A DNA stretch of 64,000 nt from Pseudomonadota bacterium (GCA_039033415.1 JBCCCR010000004.1:1-64000); one strand, 5' to 3'. Positions 1 to 9,130 are shown, numbered from the stretch's first letter. Notes: generated from the letters alone by a model not told the origin. Program-made: numbers and translations.

Positions 1-202
1 GCCAGCCCTTCCATCAGCTTGGCGTCGCTACAGGCGTCTCGACTTAGGCTTGTGGTCAAACCGAAAGCGGAGAACGCGAGGCAACCACAATAGGTCGCAG
101 CGCGTGAACGTTTTGCATGACTGGACTCAAGGCTTCCTGCACGAAACCCCTCACTGAGACCGGCGCAAGCCTGCGGCAAATCGATTCGCTAATCACCGCC
201 TT

Positions 203-721
203 TCAAGCCGACCTGGGGTTTTCCTGCCCGTAGATGTGGATGGTCCCGTCGGTCACGCCAGCGAGCCCCTCACAGGTTCGCAGGTAGCGCGATCCAATGC
301 TCTCCGCGGTTGCCATGCTCGCCTTGTTGCCATCAAGAATCACGTGGATCACCCGCTCCCACCCCAGCGTGTTGAATGCATAGTTAACGCTGGCTTGCGC
401 GGCTTCACGGGCAAAGCCTTGCCTCAGGTGATCCGGCGAGGTCAGCCACCCCACCTCAGGCTCTGGCCAGCCCTCGGGATTCCAGGGCCCCGTGCGGCCT
501 ACCCAGGCCCCGGTTGCCTTTTCGATGACGGAGAAAAAGCCAAAGCCTCGAATCTGCCAATGCCCCATGACCATGGCCATCTGGCGCCACGCCTTAGCCC
601 GATCCAGCGGCTCGGTGCCGAGATAGCGAACGGTATCGGCATCTGCCACCGCCCGTGCCCAGGCACCGAAATCCTGCTCGGGGTCAATCTCTCGAAGAAT
701 CAGGCGTTCGGTTTCGATCAT
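203..721 (-). CDS. GNAT-family N-acetyltransferase
   Basis: A 172-residue protein of the RimJ/RimL-like GNAT type, which transfers acetyl from acetyl-CoA to an amine. The N-terminus IETERLILREI is the usual opening strand of this family. A GWLTSPDHLRQGFAREAA stretch near residues 90-110 matches the acetyl-CoA pyrophosphate-binding loop region, and YAFNTLGWERV follows as the typical helix and strand. It is full length for the family. The ATG at 721 has no strong ribosome site in front of it. It is followed 24 bases upstream by the end of the outer-membrane protein gene on the same strand, so the two may be co-transcribed. The substrate cannot be told from sequence. Confidence 0.85.
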   Translation of the reverse strand: MIETERLILREIDPEQDFGAWARAVADADTVRYLGTEPLDRAKAWRQMAMVMGHWQIRGFGFFSVIEKATGAWVGRTGPWNPEGWPEPEVGWLTSPDHLRQGFAREAAQASVNYAFNTLGWERVIHVILDGNKASMATAESIGSRYLRTCEGLAGVTDGTIHIYGQENPRSA

Positions 722-745
722 CGTTCAGTGATTTTCCAATACCGA

Positions 746-1222
746 TTAAAAAGACATGCCAAAGGCCAGGCCGAGGACCAGCGCGTCCTTGCCGCCGTCG
801 TGGTAGTCGTAGTGAAGCTGGGGCGAGATCGTGTAGGCGCCTCGCTCAAACTCATAGAGCATGCCGACACGGGCGACGAACAGCTCTTTGTCGTCGAGGA
901 TCTCAACCCCTGGTCCAACCTGCATGATCAAAGCGCCGTGACCCAAATGGATGTCGGCGACTGCGAGGATAGTGGTCGCGTCGATATCGCCAAACGCTTC
1001 TTCAACCACCGTGCCGATACCCAGTCTATCGTTTAGGCGGTACTCATAATCCAGGCCGAGCGTAAACGCAGTATCCTTGCCGCTGATATCGGTAACACCC
1101 GTGAATAAGGAAAGGTGGTGCGGGCCGTACTCAACGTAGTGGGGCGCGTGGCCGGCCGATTCCTCCCCGGCGGCGGTGGCCGCGACGACGACGCCCAAAA
1201 CCGCTCCGATTCGTCGGAACAT
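746..1222 (-). CDS. small outer-membrane beta-barrel-like protein
   Basis: About 158 residues from the ATG at 1222, which has a GGAGGGG ribosome site four bases upstream; an in-frame upstream start at 1240 is less well placed. A short signal peptide (MFRRIGAVLGVVVAATAAG) is followed by alternating polar and hydrophobic strands such as HHLSLFTGVTDISG, FTLGLDYEYRLNDRLGIG and YTISPQLHYDYHDG. It ends in LGLAFGMSF, whose terminal Phe is typical of proteins inserted by the BAM machinery. I infer a small outer-membrane barrel; the family and cargo are not recognised. It lies 84 bases beyond the stop of the aldoxime dehydratase gene, on the same strand. Confidence 0.7.
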   Translation of the reverse strand: MFRRIGAVLGVVVAATAAGEESAGHAPHYVEYGPHHLSLFTGVTDISGKDTAFTLGLDYEYRLNDRLGIGTVVEEAFGDIDATTILAVADIHLGHGALIMQVGPGVEILDDKELFVARVGMLYEFERGAYTISPQLHYDYHDGGKDALVLGLAFGMSF

Positions 1223-1306
1223 ACGCCCCTCCAAGCCCAACAGGCTCCCCTTGCTTGTCTGAAACCATACAAGGTTTTATCGACAGCGTCGCCTTTGCGC
1301 CGGCCG

Positions 1307-2362
1307 TCAGTCGGCGGGCCAGAGGTTGGTTAGACCCCTCAGCAAGCCAGTCCCTGGGGCGCAGTTCACGTATTGTGCAAACTGATTGCTCGCCGGCAGC
1401 ACCGCCACTTCATGCCAGAAACGCGAGCGCATATTGTCGCCATACTTCGGTGCAAACTCGAGAAACGATCCGAAAATGGCTTTGTGCGACGGATGGTGTT
1501 CCGCCCATTTTTCGAGCTCCTCCAATGATTGAAAGTAGGCGTATCCGTAGGTGTGGTCCAGCGCCTCTCCCTGTTCGTCGACAAACCGCAGGAAGCGGCA
1601 GTCATAGCAGCGGACCTCCTCACCCTCATCCCGCAGGAAGTTCATGCCGCTGACCAGCGTCGGTTCGACATCATCGAGATACTGCTCGCGCTCCTGCCCA
1701 GCAGCGTCGGTAATGTCCTGGCCGGAGCGGATGATCGCGAGATTGAGGTTGGGCCGGACCGTGACCGAATGATCATTTTGCTCCAGCACCTCAACCTGGG
1801 ATTGCGCTTCGAAGCGGTCTCTTACCGCGTCCGGTATCCGGTCTCGCATGCTGCCCCAGTAGGCGTGCTGGGGAATCGGATCGGTAATGCCGTCACGCAC
1901 GTTGGCGATCCCCACCAGGTGATCGGGCCCGGAGTGCAGCGTTTCAAAACGGCTCATCGGAAAGTTGAACACCTCCCGAAACACGCCATAGCCTCGCTGG
2001 GAATCGGAGTGACTCTGCCAAAAACTTTCAAACTCGTCCGAGCCAAAAAGCTGCTGGAGCAGCGCCGGATCGAACCAATACCCGGTCGCCACGAGCTGGC
2101 AACGCCCGGCGCTATCAGCGTCACACTCCGATAGATCCACGTAAGCGGCCTCACCGCTCTCGAGCATCATCGTGCGGATACCCTGGACCATCTCCAGGGC
2201 CGCATCCCGTGCGCCGTTGTCAAACTGGCAGCCGATCAGGCACATGACAACAACGTGTTTGCTTTCATGGAACTCGGACATAAACGAAGGATAGGGAGGC
2301 TCCCAATCCACCGGCATATTCAGCGGGTAAGACGCTTCTCGCGACTCGGTCGATTCACTCAT
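1307..2362 (-). CDS. oxd: aldoxime dehydratase (haem-dependent)
   Basis: A 351-residue protein resembling phenylacetaldoxime/aliphatic aldoxime dehydratases, which use haem b to convert R-CH=NOH to the nitrile. Visible family landmarks are HAYWGSMRDR (166-175) with the substrate-binding Arg region, IIRSGQD (210-216) carrying the active-site Ser position, HHPSHKAIFG (289-298) with the proximal haem-ligand His region, and RFWHEVAVLP (314-323), whose His317 matches the distal catalytic His. Length is normal. The ATG at 2362 lies 6 bases after the regulator stop, so it is the last gene of a nitrilase-regulator-dehydratase operon. The nitrilase next door would hydrolyse its product. Residue roles come from known family members by motif matching and were not aligned computationally. 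Confidence 0.9.
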   Translation of the reverse strand: MSESTESREASYPLNMPVDWEPPYPSFMSEFHESKHVVVMCLIGCQFDNGARDAALEMVQGIRTMMLESGEAAYVDLSECDADSAGRCQLVATGYWFDPALLQQLFGSDEFESFWQSHSDSQRGYGVFREVFNFPMSRFETLHSGPDHLVGIANVRDGITDPIPQHAYWGSMRDRIPDAVRDRFEAQSQVEVLEQNDHSVTVRPNLNLAIIRSGQDITDAAGQEREQYLDDVEPTLVSGMNFLRDEGEEVRCYDCRFLRFVDEQGEALDHTYGYAYFQSLEELEKWAEHHPSHKAIFGSFLEFAPKYGDNMRSRFWHEVAVLPASNQFAQYVNCAPGTGLLRGLTNLWPAD

Positions 2363-2368
2363 GGGAGA

Positions 2369-3439
2369 TCACTCTTCAGGGTCGACAGTTCCGCGTTCCG
2401 GCGCAACGTCGCTGGGATTGAGGCCAAAGCGGCGCTTGAAGGCACGGGAAAAATGGGCAGCGCTGGAAAGACCCACGTGGTGAGCCAGGCTCTCCATCGA
2501 CGGCCTACGAATGCGGTCGTCCTCGAGGATCGATCGCGCCGCATCGAGACGCTTGCTCATGATCATTTCATGAACCGTCTGTGGCTCTTCGGCAAACAGC
2601 TTGTGCAGATACCGCACCGAGATATGCTGCGATTCAGCAACACGCTTGTTGTTGAGTCCCGGATCAAACAGGTTGTTGTCGATGAACTGACGCACGCGTC
2701 TGAGCAACGCCTCGCGCACGCAGTCGGTTTCCACCAGCTTGCTGGTGATGACCGAAGAGCTGAAGGTCAGCGCAATCATATTGACCAAGTTGTCTGAGAG
2801 CTGGTCGTTGATCGGCTCGTCCCGGCTACTCAACTCACCGACCAGGGAGTAAAGAAAATTCTTGAGGATAAGCCCCATCCCCTCATCGGCGGAAATCGGA
2901 ATAGCGGTGTATTTCTCGGGTTCCATAAGATGCCGCGAGAGAATCTCGCGGGGCATCTGCAGCACAAACTGGTGGAATGGTTTGGCAAACGCCAGCGAGT
3001 ATTCCGACGCGCTGTCGTAGAGCGCAAACGTCCCCGGCTTGAGCAGCGCCTCACGACCTGACTGGCTGACCACACACTCCCGCTCGAGCTGGAAGCTGAT
3101 CAGAAAGTCGTCTTTGGTCGCCCGGGCGATGCGCTGGCGCGACCGACGCACCAGCTGAGGCATGGCGATCACCTCAGAGAAATGAACCTGCCCAACGCCG
3201 ATACCACCTCGCAGCACACCGTCAAAATCACCGCGCTCCTGGCCCGGCACCTCGCTGCAGTCCAGATTCACAAACTCGTGGTTGACGACATCGCACCAGT
3301 ATTCCCAGCGCGACTTGCCTCGGAGGTCGCCGACGTCCCTCTGATAGCCGTTGCGGATCACAAACTTCATGGCATCGGGAATCCCGGTGTGACGGTTGCC
3401 GGACCCATCGTATGTCTGAAAGGCGCTGCTGACCACCAC
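2369..3439 (-). CDS. AraC/XylS-family regulator of nitrile metabolism
   Basis: A 356-residue regulator. The first ~220 residues form an AraC-binding-like sensor region (FDGVLRGGIGVGQVHFSEV, then GREALLKPGTFALYDSASEY). The C-terminal ~100 residues contain two helix-turn-helix units: NKRVAESQHISVRYLHKLF and MESLAHHVGLSSAAHFSRAF, with KRRFGLNPSD closing the domain. This resembles activators found beside nitrilase and aldoxime dehydratase genes, such as NitR/OxdR types. It is sandwiched in the operon, 5 bases after the nitrilase stop and 6 before the dehydratase start, implying tight co-expression and probable autoregulation. The inducer is probably an aldoxime, nitrile or acid (inference). Confidence 0.88.
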   Translation of the reverse strand: MVVSSAFQTYDGSGNRHTGIPDAMKFVIRNGYQRDVGDLRGKSRWEYWCDVVNHEFVNLDCSEVPGQERGDFDGVLRGGIGVGQVHFSEVIAMPQLVRRSRQRIARATKDDFLISFQLERECVVSQSGREALLKPGTFALYDSASEYSLAFAKPFHQFVLQMPREILSRHLMEPEKYTAIPISADEGMGLILKNFLYSLVGELSSRDEPINDQLSDNLVNMIALTFSSSVITSKLVETDCVREALLRRVRQFIDNNLFDPGLNNKRVAESQHISVRYLHKLFAEEPQTVHEMIMSKRLDAARSILEDDRIRRPSMESLAHHVGLSSAAHFSRAFKRRFGLNPSDVAPERGTVDPEE

Positions 3440-3444
3440 AACGC

Positions 3445-4482
3445 TCAGGAGGCGGCGGCTTCGACGCCGTCCTCAGCATGGATGTCTTCGGAACCTTCCG
3501 GGGGTGGCGTGGCAGCCGTCGGCGTCGACGCCATCGCTCGCGCCGGCGTCTGTGCCTGACGATTCCACAGCAGCGCGGTGGCGTCAGGTCGGGAGTAGTG
3601 CCCCACCGGGTCCGCAAAACATTTGGCGATCGTAATTGCCCCCAGATCGATCTCCGCAACCACCAGCCCTTCCGCCTCCGGGTCCAGCGTCTCTCCGAGC
3701 GGCGCCCCGTCGGGGCCAAAGATCCGCGCATAGCCACCACCCTTCTGAATCAGCGCGGCGTGTGTTTCGTTCTCCACCAGCAGGTCGATCATCTCCTGAG
3801 AGATGACGCCGCAGGGCGCAACCACAAAACACTGTCCTTCAGCGGCATACATCTGCGACGCGGCGTTGTTCAGCACCGGACCCAAGGAGTAGGCGTCGGG
3901 ATACATGCTGAACGAGGGCCAGGCGGCCACGTGAATCTGTTCGTGCAGACTGAACATCGCGTAGCGGCTCAGCGGCTGGAGGTGCTCCCAGCACGCCAGC
4001 TGGCCGACGATGCCGATATCGGTTTCAGCCACCTTCAGATCCGACCCGTCGCCGTCGCCGTAAACGGTTCGCTCAACGTGGGTTGGCTTAAGCTTGCGCC
4101 GAGCGCTGAGCGTCTCGCCGTCGCGCCCGAAGAGAAACTGGGCGATATACAGCGACCCGTGGTCGCGTTCACTCGCACCAATCGACACGTAGATATTGTG
4201 GTCGCGGGCACAGCGAGCGATGGCCCGATACGCCTCGCTGTCCGGCACCAGCGAGTTTTCGTGATATTGGCCAAAATACTTCATGTTCAGCGCAGGGGCG
4301 TTCAGCCAGATAAACCACGGATAGCCCGGAATCCAGGTCTCGGGGAAGGCGACCAGATCGCAGCCCTGCTCCGCCGCGCTCTTGATCAGGCCACAGGTTT
4401 TTTCCACGGTGGCCGACAAGTCCATGAAAACCGGTGCCGCCTGCACCGCCGCTACCTTACAGTTCGAAGATGTGTCACCCAT
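3445..4482 (-). CDS. nitrilase
   Basis: A 345-residue carbon-nitrogen hydrolase that converts a nitrile to a carboxylic acid and ammonia. The catalytic triad is visible: Glu48 in LVAFPETWIPGYP, Lys130/Lys132 in RRKLKPTHVERTVYGDGDG, and Cys164 in GQLACWEHLQP. The CWEHLQP context is that of true nitrilases rather than amidases. The start at 4482 lies only 8 bases from the end of the 268-bp inverted-repeat element and lacks a clear ribosome site. The element therefore supplies almost all of its leader. It heads the operon with the AraC regulator and aldoxime dehydratase, which together give aldoxime to nitrile to acid. Arylaceto- versus aliphatic preference cannot be assigned. Confidence 0.93.
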   Translation of the reverse strand: MGDTSSNCKVAAVQAAPVFMDLSATVEKTCGLIKSAAEQGCDLVAFPETWIPGYPWFIWLNAPALNMKYFGQYHENSLVPDSEAYRAIARCARDHNIYVSIGASERDHGSLYIAQFLFGRDGETLSARRKLKPTHVERTVYGDGDGSDLKVAETDIGIVGQLACWEHLQPLSRYAMFSLHEQIHVAAWPSFSMYPDAYSLGPVLNNAASQMYAAEGQCFVVAPCGVISQEMIDLLVENETHAALIQKGGGYARIFGPDGAPLGETLDPEAEGLVVAEIDLGAITIAKCFADPVGHYSRPDATALLWNRQAQTPARAMASTPTAATPPPEGSEDIHAEDGVEAAAS

Positions 4483-4489
4483 GGTCGCT

Positions 4490-4757
4490 AGTGTCCTGTT
4501 TGAAAGGTTCGTTGCGTTTCAGAGCCCCGTTGGGCGCCAAGAACAAGGCGCATCGCGCCAACCATGGCCGTAGCCCTTGGCAAGCGATGCAACGCCGTTA
4601 TTGGCGCCCAAGGGGGCTCCCTTCGGGCGCGCACCACAAGGCCTGGAGCGGCGTTGCGAGCCTTGGCCAGGGAACCACCCTGGCCGGCGGTTCGCGCCTG
4701 ACTCCAGGGCCTTGTGGACACGCGCTGAAATACAACGAACCTTTCAAACATGACACT
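4490..4757. mobile_element. 268-bp MITE-like structured inverted-repeat element
   Basis: The ends 4490-4525 and 4722-4757 are inverted copies matching at 32 of 36 positions. Inside, TTGGGCGCCAA (4530-4540) pairs perfectly with 4601-4611, and GCATCGC (4550-4556) with 4584-4590. A third arm pairs 4634-4648 with 4702-4717 apart from one bulged base and carries a nested hairpin, GGCCAGGG (4665-4672) with CCCTGGCC (4678-4685). The whole unit could fold as a branched cruciform. It has no credible protein and exactly fills the gap between the TonB receptor stop (4 bases away) and the nitrilase start. No clear target duplication is seen. A non-autonomous transposon or an intergenic repeat family are both possible. 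Confidence 0.7.
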
Positions 4758-4761
4758 TGCC

Positions 4762-7083
4762 TCAGTTGAAGTTGTAGTTCAAACGTACGCCGTACTCACG
4801 CGGACGATTCAGATTGCCTTCATGAAACCCGAGGCCAAAATTGGAATCACCGCTGGTGATGAAGCGCTCGTCGCCCGCGTTCTTTACGAACCCCGTCAAG
4901 CTCCAGGTTTCGTCACTGGAGGTGTAAGCGACCGCGAGGTTGGTGACGTTGTAGGAGTCCTGAAAGAGAAACGGCGAGTTCTGCGAATCGTTGAAAATGT
5001 CGTCGGTGTAGATGTAGTCAGCCCGGAAGGTGAGGTCCCCGCCGGCAGCAAGAGGCCACGAGTACTCGGCGCCAAGCTGGAGCGAGTTTTCCGGTGTGTT
5101 GACCAGTTCGGCGCTTTCGTCGATTGTCAGCGACAGCCCAGAGATGGGCCGAATGGAATCATATTCAGCGTCGGTGTAGCCGTAGCCGAGCTCCAGCAGC
5201 AGGTTGTCGGTCACCAGCGCGGTCACCTCAAGCTCAAGACCCGTGATGTCGACCGTTCCGGCGTTGGCGGTAATGGGCCCACCAAGGTTGTCAAAAAAGG
5301 TTACCTGGGCGTCCTGATAATCCATCGAAAAGATAGCGGTATTGATCCGAACCCGGTCGTCAAAACCCTGCCACTTCAATCCGATTTCGTGTGACTCAAC
5401 AAACTCCGGGTCAAAGGTGAGCGGCGCCGGTCGAGCCTCGACATAGCGAAGGACAAAGCCACCGCTTTTGAAACCTTCGGAATAGTTGTAGTACACCAGC
5501 GTGTCTTCCTGCGCCTGCCAGTCAATGCCCAGCCGTATGGTGGTCTCATCGAAGGAAATCGATTCGCTGCCGCTCCCGTTGCCAACAATCGGGAGCAGCC
5601 CCGGCGTCAAAACGCCATCTTCGTTCACCGCCGCCGCCGGAACCGGCAGTGGATTGCCGTCGATGTCGGCCGCGATGTACTGGGTGTAGACAAAACCTTT
5701 GTCATCCGAGGTGCGGCGAATGCCGGCCGTCAGCGACACGGTCTCGGTGGCGTCCCAGGTGCCCTGCAGGAAGAAGGCGTCACTCGAGTTATCCACGGTT
5801 GCGAAGTTGTTGACCGCCGCCGGGAACCCAAAGGGGTTGGCCGGATCGTCAACGTTCGGCAGAAAGATCGGAACAAAAACGTCGTCCGTACCCTCTTCTT
5901 CAAAATAGTACGCACCGGCGATGTACTGGAATCGATCACCGACGGTGCCGGTTAGCTGAAGCTCATGGCTGGTCTGTTCGTGCTCGTAGTTGTCGTTGAA
6001 CGTATGCGTGATCGCCAGCGGCGTATTGTCAGGATCGCGATTAAAGGCACCGTCGGTGTCCCGATAGCCGCCGATGTACTTCAGCGCCCAGCTGTCGCCC
6101 GCGTAGTTCGCCGTGAAAGAAAAGCCATGCAGATCCAGCTCGGTCCCCGTGGGGCCGGTGGTGAAACTGACGTCGTCCTCCGGATTCACCAAAAAATCGG
6201 TCAAGGGCGGCAGGGATGGATCAAATGCTGCGCGAAAAAGGTCATAGCCGATGGTGCTTGCACCAGGCGTGAACCCGAGAATGACCGATGCCGCACTGTT
6301 TTCATCAATCTTGCTGTAGTCATAGGTCACCTGAAAATCCAGTCGATCGGTGGCTTCATAGACCGCCTTGGCGCGAAACGCCTGGCGATCTTGGTCACCC
6401 AGCTCGCCACCAACCAGCAACCGGTCCACGTAGCCGTCAGCGGTTTTACTGGAGAGCACAAAACTCGTCAGCAGCTTGTCGGAGATCGGCACGTCGATGG
6501 AGCCCCGCAGATCGAGCCGCGAAAAGTTGCCCGCGGTTGCCGACAGCGTCCCGCTGAGTTCGCGACCCGGGCGGCGAGACGTGATGTCCATGGCGCCGCC
6601 GATCGTGTTGCGACCGAAAAGCGTGCCCTGCGGCCCACGCAAAACCTCGATGCGCTCAACGTCCAGCACGTCGAACACCCCGCCGGCCGAACGTGACACG
6701 TAAACGCCGTCGATATAGGTCCCCACACCCGGGTCGGTGGTCAGACTGAAGTCTGTATTGCCGATGCCGCGGATGAAAATCACGGCACCTGAAGACAATC
6801 CGCTGACCGGCGAGGTGGTGTCGAAAACCAGGTTGGGCGTGAAGTTCGCCAGCTCAGAGATATCGACGATGTTCTTGTTCTCCAGGGCTCCCGCTGTGAA
6901 GGCGGTGACGGCAATCGAGGTCTCCTGGAGGCCCTCTTCCCGTTTCTGGGCCGTCACGACAATCTCTTCCAGCTGCGCCATCGCGGGCGCTGGGACCGAT
7001 ATCAGGAGCGCGGCGGACACGCACAGCGCGGCGCGCGTGCCGGCAGCCAGAGACGGCGATCGAAGGCGCGTGGGTTTGGGCAT
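4762..7083 (-). CDS. TonB-dependent outer-membrane receptor
   Basis: 773 residues from the ATG at 7083, chosen over an upstream start at 7149 because GAGGA lies seven bases before it and a good signal peptide follows (AALCVSAALLISVPAPAMA). The mature N-terminus has a TonB box (EEIVVTAQKREEG), then the plug domain (FIRGIGNTDF, VYVSRSAGG, VERIEVLRGPQGTLFGRNTIGGA). A 22-strand-type barrel region ends in YGVRLNYNFN. It is of the large class found in oligotrophic Proteobacteria, and its substrate is not predictable. It is upstream of, and on the same strand as, the nitrilase operon, separated only by the inverted-repeat element. It may import a compound used by that operon (inference). Confidence 0.93.
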   Translation of the reverse strand: MPKPTRLRSPSLAAGTRAALCVSAALLISVPAPAMAQLEEIVVTAQKREEGLQETSIAVTAFTAGALENKNIVDISELANFTPNLVFDTTSPVSGLSSGAVIFIRGIGNTDFSLTTDPGVGTYIDGVYVSRSAGGVFDVLDVERIEVLRGPQGTLFGRNTIGGAMDITSRRPGRELSGTLSATAGNFSRLDLRGSIDVPISDKLLTSFVLSSKTADGYVDRLLVGGELGDQDRQAFRAKAVYEATDRLDFQVTYDYSKIDENSAASVILGFTPGASTIGYDLFRAAFDPSLPPLTDFLVNPEDDVSFTTGPTGTELDLHGFSFTANYAGDSWALKYIGGYRDTDGAFNRDPDNTPLAITHTFNDNYEHEQTSHELQLTGTVGDRFQYIAGAYYFEEEGTDDVFVPIFLPNVDDPANPFGFPAAVNNFATVDNSSDAFFLQGTWDATETVSLTAGIRRTSDDKGFVYTQYIAADIDGNPLPVPAAAVNEDGVLTPGLLPIVGNGSGSESISFDETTIRLGIDWQAQEDTLVYYNYSEGFKSGGFVLRYVEARPAPLTFDPEFVESHEIGLKWQGFDDRVRINTAIFSMDYQDAQVTFFDNLGGPITANAGTVDITGLELEVTALVTDNLLLELGYGYTDAEYDSIRPISGLSLTIDESAELVNTPENSLQLGAEYSWPLAAGGDLTFRADYIYTDDIFNDSQNSPFLFQDSYNVTNLAVAYTSSDETWSLTGFVKNAGDERFITSGDSNFGLGFHEGNLNRPREYGVRLNYNFN

Positions 7084-7316
7084 GGTCGGGTCCTCAGCGT
7101 TACGGAAGCTAGGACACAATCGTAGGCATCGGCCCTGCTGGCGGACCATGCCCTGGGAGGAACCCCCGCTTGCTCATATGCGCACGGGCAGGGCCCTAAT
7201 CGTCAAATAGCCCGCCGCTGGAAGGCCAAACAAGTTTCTTCAGAACCGTTGTGCGGTTTGCCCCGCAACGGCATTCAATAAGGTGAGTCACACGACAATG
7301 CACGGAAGGAATCTCG

Positions 7317-9122
7317 ATGCGAAACGCCCTTTTCCTGTTCATCACCGCCCTGCTCCTGGTCGCTTTACCCGCCGAAGCTTCGAAATACGGCAAGAAGCTT
7401 TACAGCGCCGCCAAAGCGGGTGACCTCAAACAAGTACAGCAGGTGCTGCGCATCAACAGCAAGGCCGTCGATTACAAAACCAAGAGCTGGTGGACGCCGC
7501 TGCATACCGCCGCCTTTAACGGCCATGCCGAAGTGGTTACAACACTGATCGACGCCGGCGCCGACGTCGACGCCACGGAAGACGACTGGTGGACGCCGAT
7601 GCATATGGCCGCCCAGAATGGTCACGTAGTGGTGATTGAAGCGCTGCTGGCGGCCGGGGCTGATCCGAACAATGAGACCCGGAAAGACTCCACCGCGCTG
7701 GATTTGGCCCTAAGTAAGTCCCAGCTCGAGGCCGCTCGGGTGCTCGCGGTTGCCGGTGACACGATCAACGCCTGGCGCGGCGACTGGACGCGGCTGGCCG
7801 GCGCGGCGTCTCGGAACGAGATTGATCGCGTATCGCTGCTGCTCGAGCTCGGGGCGGATCCGGACAAGGCGATTCGGGACGGGCGCACGCCGCTTTACAT
7901 CGCTGCACAGTTCAACTTTTTGGAGGTGGCAAAGGCGCTGCTGGCGGCGGGCGCAGACGTCAATGGGGGCAGCAAAAATGACAAGACGGCGCTTCACGGC
8001 GCGGCCCGGTACGGGCATATCGAGGTCGCACAGATTTTGCTGGACGCCGGCGCGGACCCTGCTGCGACCACCCGTGGAGGACAGACGCCGCTCAATATGG
8101 CGGCGCGAGGCAATCAGGTCGCCTTTGCCGACTGGCTGGAGGGTCAGGGTGCTTCAGGAGAGCGGCATAAGAATGGCTGGACGCCGATGCATGACGCGGC
8201 TCGTAGCGAGGACACGGCTCAAATGGCCAAGCTGCTGACGCAGGGGTTTGACGTAGACGTGCGGGACAAATACGACCGGACACCCCTGCATATCGCCGCC
8301 TTGGGCAACAAAACTCTCTCCGCGCAGTTTCTGCTGGACCAGGGGGCCGCGCTGGAGGCTCGCAACGCCAACAAGCGCACGCCTTTTTACCTGGCTGCGG
8401 ACCAGAACTCGATGGAGGTTGCCGAAGTGCTGCTGGCCCGTGGCGCTGCGGTCGATGCACCCGATATCGCTGGTTTCACGCCGCTGCATTCGGCGATTCT
8501 GGGTCGTCATGTGGCGATGGTCGACCGCCTGATCCAGGCCGGAGCGGACGTCAACGCACGGAGCGACAACGACAACGATGCGGGCACGCTGGCGGCATCA
8601 GTAGGCAATCCGGAAATTGTAACGATGGTCCTGAATGCGGGCGCCGACCTGGCTACGGCCGACTCGGGCGGCGATACGGCGCTCTATACGGCCGTCCAGC
8701 GTAATCGACTCGACGTGGCCAAGCAGCTGCTGGCGGCCGGCGCCGACCCCCGGGTGAAGAATGAGTGGGACTGGACGCTGTGGCACGTGGCGACAACCGC
8801 CGAGATGGGTGAACTGCTGCTCCCGCTGAAGCTGAATCTCGAGGCGCTGGACATCAATGGCACAACGCCGCTGTCCAACGCCGTGTTCAACAAGCAGAGT
8901 GAACTGGCGCTGCTGCTGATCCGCAGCGGCGCCAACGTCAACGCCAAAGATCACTTCGGATCGCCGCTGCATATTGCCGTCAACCACGGGCTGGTCGACA
9001 TAACCGCTGCGCTGATTCAGGCGGGCGCCGATATCTCGATGCTGAACAAGGAAGGCGCGAGCCCGGTCGACCTGGCTCGCGCCAGCGGTCGGGCGGAGCT
9101 GGTCGCTTTGTTTACGCCCTGA
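7317..9122 (+). CDS. exported ankyrin-repeat protein
   Basis: 601 residues from the ATG at 7317, with a GGAAGGA ribosome site. A Sec signal peptide (MRNALFLFITALLLVALPAEA) is followed by roughly 16 tandem ankyrin repeats of about 33 residues, recognisable by TPLHTAAFNGHAEVV, TPLYIAAQFNFLEVAKALLAAGADVN and similar. The repeats run from about residue 25 to the C-terminus with no other domain. Ankyrin arrays bind proteins. The signal peptide places this one in the periplasm or outside, which is less usual than cytoplasmic bacterial ankyrin proteins. It is divergent from the TonB receptor and stands alone. A stem-loop follows at 9131-9167. Its partner is unknown. Confidence 0.9.
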   Translation: MRNALFLFITALLLVALPAEASKYGKKLYSAAKAGDLKQVQQVLRINSKAVDYKTKSWWTPLHTAAFNGHAEVVTTLIDAGADVDATEDDWWTPMHMAAQNGHVVVIEALLAAGADPNNETRKDSTALDLALSKSQLEAARVLAVAGDTINAWRGDWTRLAGAASRNEIDRVSLLLELGADPDKAIRDGRTPLYIAAQFNFLEVAKALLAAGADVNGGSKNDKTALHGAARYGHIEVAQILLDAGADPAATTRGGQTPLNMAARGNQVAFADWLEGQGASGERHKNGWTPMHDAARSEDTAQMAKLLTQGFDVDVRDKYDRTPLHIAALGNKTLSAQFLLDQGAALEARNANKRTPFYLAADQNSMEVAEVLLARGAAVDAPDIAGFTPLHSAILGRHVAMVDRLIQAGADVNARSDNDNDAGTLAASVGNPEIVTMVLNAGADLATADSGGDTALYTAVQRNRLDVAKQLLAAGADPRVKNEWDWTLWHVATTAEMGELLLPLKLNLEALDINGTTPLSNAVFNKQSELALLLIRSGANVNAKDHFGSPLHIAVNHGLVDITAALIQAGADISMLNKEGASPVDLARASGRAELVALFTP

Positions 9123-9130
9123 GACAAAAC

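Noticed and set aside
1-202. Possible gene start on the minus strand near base 14
   Set aside because: An ATG is present but no ribosome site is seen and too few codons lie in the window to judge.
236-1036. A 266-codon plus-strand frame opposite the acetyltransferase
   Set aside because: It is antisense to two genes with clear families and has low-complexity Val runs; no family match seen.
4488-4751. An 87-codon frame inside the inverted-repeat element
   Set aside because: It consists of the palindromic arms, has no domain and is better explained as part of the element.
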